Assembly: GCA_005800405.1 (NCBI GenBank)
Contig: SYFN01000225.1
Span: 1 to 10,275, forward strand
Length of the DNA: 10,275 nt
Direction of reading: 5' to 3'
From: Burkholderiales bacterium
Lineage (GTDB): Bacteria > Pseudomonadota > Gammaproteobacteria > Burkholderiales > Burkholderiaceae_D
In this document: in pieces, positions 7,419 to 10,275 of the stretch
How positions within the stretch are numbered: position 1 is the first letter of the stretch
Layout of the letters: the number at the start of each line of letters is the position of its first letter
Made by a program: the position numbers and the translations under genes
Notes under the pieces: generated by a model
What the model was told of the DNA's origin: nothing
The model's database searches: none
Seen by the model: the letters and a program-made list of their open reading frames with translations, nothing else

Positions 7419-7774
7419 CAGCGAGCGCCTGAGGGCATCAGACACTTGGATACCCATTGTGCCGCTGCATCGCATACCTGCCACTCCTTACCTGTCAGTC
7501 CGCCCTGCCTTTGCGCGCACGCCTCGCTAGCCATCTGCCGGCGCTCGGTAAGCTTTTGCTGTATCTCCCCGCGGGTACGTTCAAAAAGTGCGAGTCGCCA
7601 TTGGGGAACTTCCGCCTGCTCGGTCCTTGTGGCGACAGACCCTGAGGGACTGCCACCCGGCGGAATCAGCGGTGTGAGCGTGTGAACGGCCATCGCTGGC
7701 CGTGCCGGCGCGGGTAGGCTCTGCTGAGTCAATTGGGCGTGATTCATTGGAGTGGAAGCATTGATTTTGTTCAT
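7418..7774 (-). CDS. Small hypothetical protein coupled to the T3SS-type chaperone
   Basis: A 118-residue protein that I do not recognise. The first ~55 residues are rich in Pro, Ala, Ser and Thr and look disordered (MNKINASTPMNHAQLTQQ at the start). A more helical, charged part follows (about 57-85, including LFERTRGEIQQKLTERRQ), then a tail with three cysteines (CAQRQGG, WQVCDAAAQW, SKCLMPSG). Its TGA shares one base with the ATG of the chaperone, so the two are very likely one translational unit. T3SS chaperones are commonly encoded beside their substrates, and the polar, Ser/Thr/Asn-containing start is compatible with a secreted protein; this is inference. ATG 7774 has no strong ribosome-binding site, and the Met at residue 10 is an alternative start. 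The frame stays open upstream of 7774, so the start is uncertain. Confidence 0.55.
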   Translation of the reverse strand: MNKINASTPMNHAQLTQQSLPAPARPAMAVHTLTPLIPPGGSPSGSVATRTEQAEVPQWRLALFERTRGEIQQKLTERRQMASEACAQRQGGLTGKEWQVCDAAAQWVSKCLMPSGAR

Positions 7775-7831
7775 GGCAGTCTTTGGGCAAGGGTGAACGG
7801 AAAGATGGCAAGTCCTGCAATTTGGAAGAAA

Positions 7832-7837
7832 ATTGTA
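7832..7837 (-). promoter_or_regulatory. Possible -10 element for the minus-strand chaperone unit
   Basis: On the minus strand TACAAT reads from 7837 to 7832, 57 bases before the ATG at 7774. A good -35 is not evident. The spacing is plausible and the 216-base gap to thyA (7775-7990) must hold promoters for both directions, so this is listed as a weak candidate. Confidence 0.25.
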
Positions 7838-7961
7838 GGCACTTACGTGCTCGGTTGGCCATTCCCCGATGCATTCGGTTGCAAGCCCGCCACAATTGAT
7901 CCCGGCTGAGCATTGCGTACCATGGCCAACAAGGTCGGGCTACCCAAGTTGGGGCTCACGC

Positions 7962-7967
7962 TACAAT
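7962..7967 (+). promoter_or_regulatory. Possible -10 element for thyA-folA
   Basis: TACAAT lies 23 bases before the ATG of thyA and 12 bases before its ribosome-binding site, which would give a short leader. The -35 region is weak: no TTGACA-like hexamer at 16-18 bases. Confidence 0.3.
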
Positions 7968-7979
7968 ACGCAATTCCCT

Positions 7980-7983
7980 GGAG
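7980..7983 (+). promoter_or_regulatory. Shine-Dalgarno deciding the thyA start
   Basis: GGAG sits seven bases before ATG 7991. This selects [10 protein letters not shown] as the N-terminus over in-frame ATGs at 7913 and 7922, which would add 23-26 residues with no family counterpart. Confidence 0.7.
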
Positions 7984-7990
7984 CCAATGG

Positions 7991-8785
7991 ATGCGCCAAT
8001 ACCTCGATTTCATGCGCTATGTGTACGCACATGGCACCACCAAGACCGATCGCACCGGTACCGGTACGCGTTCTGTTTTTGGCTACCAGATGCGGTTTGA
8101 TTTGCAGGAAGGCTTCCCGCTGGTAACGACCAAAAAGCTGCATCTGAAATCGATCATTCATGAGCTGATCTGGTTTCTGGCTGGCTCGACCAACATCGCG
8201 TACCTGAAAGAAAACGGGGTTTCTATATGGGACGAATGGGCCGACCCGAACGGCGATCTGGGTCCCATCTACGGTTACCAGTGGCGCAGCTGGCCCACCC
8301 CGGATGGTGGACATGTCGATCAGATTGCGCAGCTGATCCAGCAAATCCAATCCAATCCTGATTCGCGCAGGCTGATCGTCTCGGCATGGAATGTAGGCGA
8401 TATCCCTCAAATGAAGCTGCCACCCTGCCATGCATTTTTTCAGTTCTATGTCGCTGATGGCAAGCTCTCTTGCCAGCTATATCAGCGCAGTGCTGATATT
8501 TTTCTCGGCGTGCCATTCAACATCGCGTCGTATGCTTTACTGACGCACATGGTGGCCGAACAGACAGGACTGGATGTCGGCGGTTTCGTCTGGACCGGTG
8601 GCGATTGCCATCTCTATTCGAATCACATGGATCAAGTTGCGGAGCAATTGTCACGCGAGCCCCTGCCCTTGCCCAAGCTGCTTTTGAAGCGTAAACCAGC
8701 CACAATTTTTGATTACCAATACGAAGATATCGAAATCGTCGGCTACCAATCGCATCCCGCGATCAAAGCACCGGTCGCTGTGTAA
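7991..8785 (+). CDS. thyA: Thymidylate synthase
   Basis: Converts dUMP and methylene-tetrahydrofolate to dTMP and dihydrofolate in the cytoplasm, acting as a homodimer. From ATG 7991 the protein is 264 residues, the same as E. coli ThyA, and the active-site numbering matches exactly: R21 in DRTGTGTRS, the phosphate-binding R126/R127 (SRRLIV), the nucleophile C146 ([10 protein letters not shown]), D169 and N177 ([15 protein letters not shown]), and H207/Y209 (GDCHLYSNH). It ends APVAV, like other betaproteobacterial copies. It is followed after 30 bases by folA, which regenerates tetrahydrofolate from its product, so the two probably form one transcript. It is divergent from the chaperone unit. 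No damage is seen and it should be fully active. Confidence 0.98.
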   Translation: MRQYLDFMRYVYAHGTTKTDRTGTGTRSVFGYQMRFDLQEGFPLVTTKKLHLKSIIHELIWFLAGSTNIAYLKENGVSIWDEWADPNGDLGPIYGYQWRSWPTPDGGHVDQIAQLIQQIQSNPDSRRLIVSAWNVGDIPQMKLPPCHAFFQFYVADGKLSCQLYQRSADIFLGVPFNIASYALLTHMVAEQTGLDVGGFVWTGGDCHLYSNHMDQVAEQLSREPLPLPKLLLKRKPATIFDYQYEDIEIVGYQSHPAIKAPVAV

Positions 8786-8815
8786 AGCGCCGGCTTCGAC
8801 GATCATCAAGCGATT

Positions 8816-9301
8816 ATGCCCGCGACGCTCACCCTGATTGTTGCCACCGAACGCCACAATGGTATCGGAATCAACAACACCCTCCCTTGGCGGCTGCCGG
8901 AGGATCTGGCGTTTTTTAAAAGGACGACCACCGGTCATCCCATCCTGATGGGCAGGAAGACATTCGAGTCCATAGGACGGCCACTACCCAACCGGCGAAA
9001 CATCGTCATCACACGCAACCCTGACTGGCGGTATGAGGGCGTCGACACTGCCGGCTCGCTGGAGCAGGCTACCGATCTGGCGGGCGATGGCGAGGTCTTT
9101 GTGATTGGTGGCGCACAGATCTACGCTGATGCTGTGTCGCTGGCTACCCGTCTGATCGTGACCGAGATCGATGCTGACTTTGCCTGCGATGCCTTCTTCC
9201 CGGCAATAGACCCGTCGGTGTGGACCGAGGTAGCTCGCGAGGCGCATCATTCGGACACACAGGGATTGGATTACGCTTTTGTTATCTATCATCGACGCTG
9301 A
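8816..9301 (+). CDS. folA: Dihydrofolate reductase
   Basis: Reduces dihydrofolate to tetrahydrofolate with NADPH; target of trimethoprim. The length is 161 residues (E. coli FolA has 159). Visible features are the N-terminal strand TLTLIVATE, the Met20-loop region [13 protein letters not shown] with the conserved tryptophan (W25), the substrate-binding acid D30 in LPEDLAFFK (equal to E. coli D27), the NADPH-binding [14 protein letters not shown] (45-58), and IGGAQIYA (97-104). The ribosome-binding site before ATG 8816 is weak, so translation may depend on thyA upstream. This is the chromosomal type: no integron features are nearby. It completes the dTMP cycle with ThyA. Confidence 0.97.
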   Translation: MPATLTLIVATERHNGIGINNTLPWRLPEDLAFFKRTTTGHPILMGRKTFESIGRPLPNRRNIVITRNPDWRYEGVDTAGSLEQATDLAGDGEVFVIGGAQIYADAVSLATRLIVTEIDADFACDAFFPAIDPSVWTEVAREAHHSDTQGLDYAFVIYHRR

Positions 9302-9320
9302 CGCTACAGCCTTCAGTGCG

Positions 9321-9434
9321 TGTTTGAAAATTGTCGCTGACAATGTGAATCAGATATCGCCAGTTCAGTCATCCGTGAGGCAAGCGGGGGCAATCGCGAG
9401 ACTGACCTCAGACTGTGCGGCAGATTTTCAAACA
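9321..9434. repeat. Long-range 11-base inverted repeat
   Basis: TGTTTGAAAAT at 9321-9331 is the exact reverse complement of ATTTTCAAACA at 9424-9434. A compact 6-base hairpin, ATTGTC/GACAAT (9330-9335 and 9339-9344, 3-base loop), starts at the left arm. All lie in the 248-base gap between folA and the decarboxylase (9302-9549), in which I see no gene. Function unknown. Confidence 0.5.
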
Positions 9435-9517
9435 GACCCTCGGATGGGGTACTCGAATTCTCCCATAGCGTCTCCATATCTGAGAGAATCCCGCTTTATT
9501 TTTTTGCCGCTTGCCTC
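9377..9517. repeat. Second 11-base inverted repeat, interleaved with the first
   Basis: GAGGCAAGCGG at 9377-9387 is the exact reverse complement of CCGCTTGCCTC at 9507-9517. The left arm lies inside the loop of the first repeat and the right arm outside it, so the two are interleaved as in a pseudoknot or a pair of alternative folds. The right arm overlaps CTCCT (9515-9519), which could instead pair with the decarboxylase ribosome-binding site. Confidence 0.5.
9467..9505 (+). terminator. Possible Rho-independent terminator after thyA-folA
   Basis: AGCGTCTC (9467-9474) can pair with GAGA (9482-9485) and CGCT (9492-9495), with a 6-base bulge between the two parts, directly followed by TTATTTTTTT (9496-9505). 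The stem is weak and bulged, so termination may be partial or conditional. It could end the thyA-folA transcript or act as an attenuator in the decarboxylase leader. Confidence 0.3.
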
Positions 9518-9539
9518 CTCCGGGGCGATGAGGCGTACC

Positions 9540-9544
9540 AGGAG
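9540..9544 (+). promoter_or_regulatory. Shine-Dalgarno of the decarboxylase gene
   Basis: AGGAG five bases before ATG 9550. It is complementary to CTCCT at 9515-9519, so the leader RNA could hide it. Confidence 0.65.
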
Positions 9545-9549
9545 CACCT

Positions 9550-10275
9550 ATGAAATTCCGCTTCCCCATCGTCATCATTGACGAAGACTTTCGCTCCGAG
9601 AACACCTCCGGGCTCGGCATACGCGCGCTGGCCGACGCACTAGAAAAAGAAGGCATGGAGGTGCTGGGCGTCACCAGCTACGGCGACCTGTCGCAGTTCG
9701 CGCAACAGCAGTCGCGCGCTTCGGCCTTCATTCTGTCGATTGATGATGAAGAATTCGGTGGCGGCTCCCCTGCGGAGACTGAGCATGCGCTGAAATCCCT
9801 GCGCGCTTTTGTGGAAGAGATTCGCTATAAAAATGCCGATATCCCGCTGTACCTGTATGGAGAGACACGCACATCACGCCATATCCCGAACGATGTGCTG
9901 CGCGAACTGCACGGTTTCATTCACATGTTCGAAGACACGCCGGAGTTCGTTGCGCGCCATATCATTCGCGAAGCACGTTCTTATCTGGACAGCCTTGCCC
10001 CCCCGTTCTTCAGGGCAATGGTGCACTACGCGCAGGATGGTTCTTACTCGTGGCACTGCCCCGGCCATTCGGGCGGCGTGGCATTCCTGAAGTCACCGAT
10101 CGGCCAGATGTTCCACCAGTTCTTCGGCGAGAACATGCTGCGCGCAGATGTCTGCAATGCAGTAGGTGAACTTGGACAGCTGCTCGATCACACGGGTCCG
10201 GTCGCGGCCAGCGAGCGCAATGCCGCGCGGATTTTCAATGCAGACCACTGCTATTTCGTCACCAACGGGACCTCG
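9550..10275 (+). CDS. Orn/Lys/Arg decarboxylase (PLP-dependent), N-terminal part
   Basis: An open frame of 242 codons that runs off the window edge; the family is usually about 750 residues. The N-terminal receiver-like wing domain covers about 1-130 (MKFRFPIVIIDEDFRSE, then LGVTSYGDLSQF and AFILSIDDEEF). The large PLP domain begins near 150, with SYSWHCPGHSGGVAF (165-179), FFGENMLRADV (191-201), ELGQLLDHTGP (207-217) and the VTNGTS stretch (237-242) that contributes to cofactor binding. The lysine that forms the Schiff base lies beyond the edge. The enzyme decarboxylates a basic amino acid, consuming a proton and making a polyamine precursor such as cadaverine, agmatine or putrescine, in acid resistance or polyamine supply. 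The substrate cannot be told from this part. The start is supported by AGGAG at 9540-9544. Its leader has unusual inverted repeats. Confidence 0.94.
   Translation, partial: MKFRFPIVIIDEDFRSENTSGLGIRALADALEKEGMEVLGVTSYGDLSQFAQQQSRASAFILSIDDEEFGGGSPAETEHALKSLRAFVEEIRYKNADIPLYLYGETRTSRHIPNDVLRELHGFIHMFEDTPEFVARHIIREARSYLDSLAPPFFRAMVHYAQDGSYSWHCPGHSGGVAFLKSPIGQMFHQFFGENMLRADVCNAVGELGQLLDHTGPVAASERNAARIFNADHCYFVTNGTS

Noticed and set aside
7308..7685. Plus-strand open frames opposite the chaperone unit
   Set aside because: They overlap the minus-strand frames that carry TPR motifs and the TGATG coupling, and show no recognisable protein features.
7913..7990. In-frame upstream starts for thyA (ATG at 7913 and 7922)
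   Set aside because: They add residues not found in ThyA, would place the candidate -10 inside the gene, and lack the GGAG that precedes ATG 7991. The 264-residue form aligns exactly with E. coli numbering.
9279..9581. Plus-strand open frame of 100 codons between folA and the decarboxylase
   Set aside because: It overlaps the end of folA and the start of the decarboxylase in another frame, has no ribosome-binding site or family features, and crosses the inverted repeats.
1..10275. CRISPR array, tRNA, rRNA, complete insertion sequence, integron or phage genes
   Set aside because: I saw no regularly spaced repeats, cloverleaf-like sequence, transposase, integrase or phage structural protein on either strand.

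Overview
The window looks like the chromosome of a betaproteobacterium. ThyA, FolA and the N-terminal part of an Orn/Lys/Arg decarboxylase read like Burkholderiales proteins, possibly Oxalobacteraceae. That placement rests on remembered family sequences, not on a search. Most of the window is compact and moderately GC-rich; the first ~125 bases are clearly AT-rich and look foreign to the rest.

Layout, left to right. (1) 1-125 is an AT-rich non-coding junction with alternating inverted repeats. (2) 112-657 is the 3' remnant of selD (selenophosphate synthetase). It has lost its N-terminal half and carries an in-frame TAG. (3) 744-6866 is a tightly overlapping four-gene operon on the plus strand: a LolD/YbbA-type ATPase, a 10-TM YbbP/FtsX-type permease, an exported AttH/CrtC-like lipocalin-fold protein, and an MsbA-related ABC exporter. 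Junction overlaps are 1, 4 and 4 nt, so the genes are probably co-translated. The content suggests handling of a lipid or other hydrophobic envelope compound. (4) 6888-7774 is a two-gene minus-strand unit: a small unknown protein coupled (TGATG) to a SycD/LcrH-type type III secretion chaperone. The chaperone frame is broken by a TAG inside its third TPR. No other T3SS gene is visible. (5) 7991-9301 holds thyA and folA on the plus strand, the dTMP synthesis / folate recycling pair. (6) 9302-9549 is non-coding, with interleaved inverted repeats, a terminator-like element and a good ribosome-binding site. (7) From 9550 to the window edge runs the start of a large PLP-dependent basic amino acid decarboxylase.

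The points most worth a second look are the lipocalin gene between two ABC systems, the two in-frame TAG codons in a window where no readable gene terminates with TAG, the orphan T3SS chaperone pair, and the leader of the decarboxylase gene. I did not find a clearly new defence or mobile system, CRISPR array, tRNA, rRNA or complete insertion sequence.
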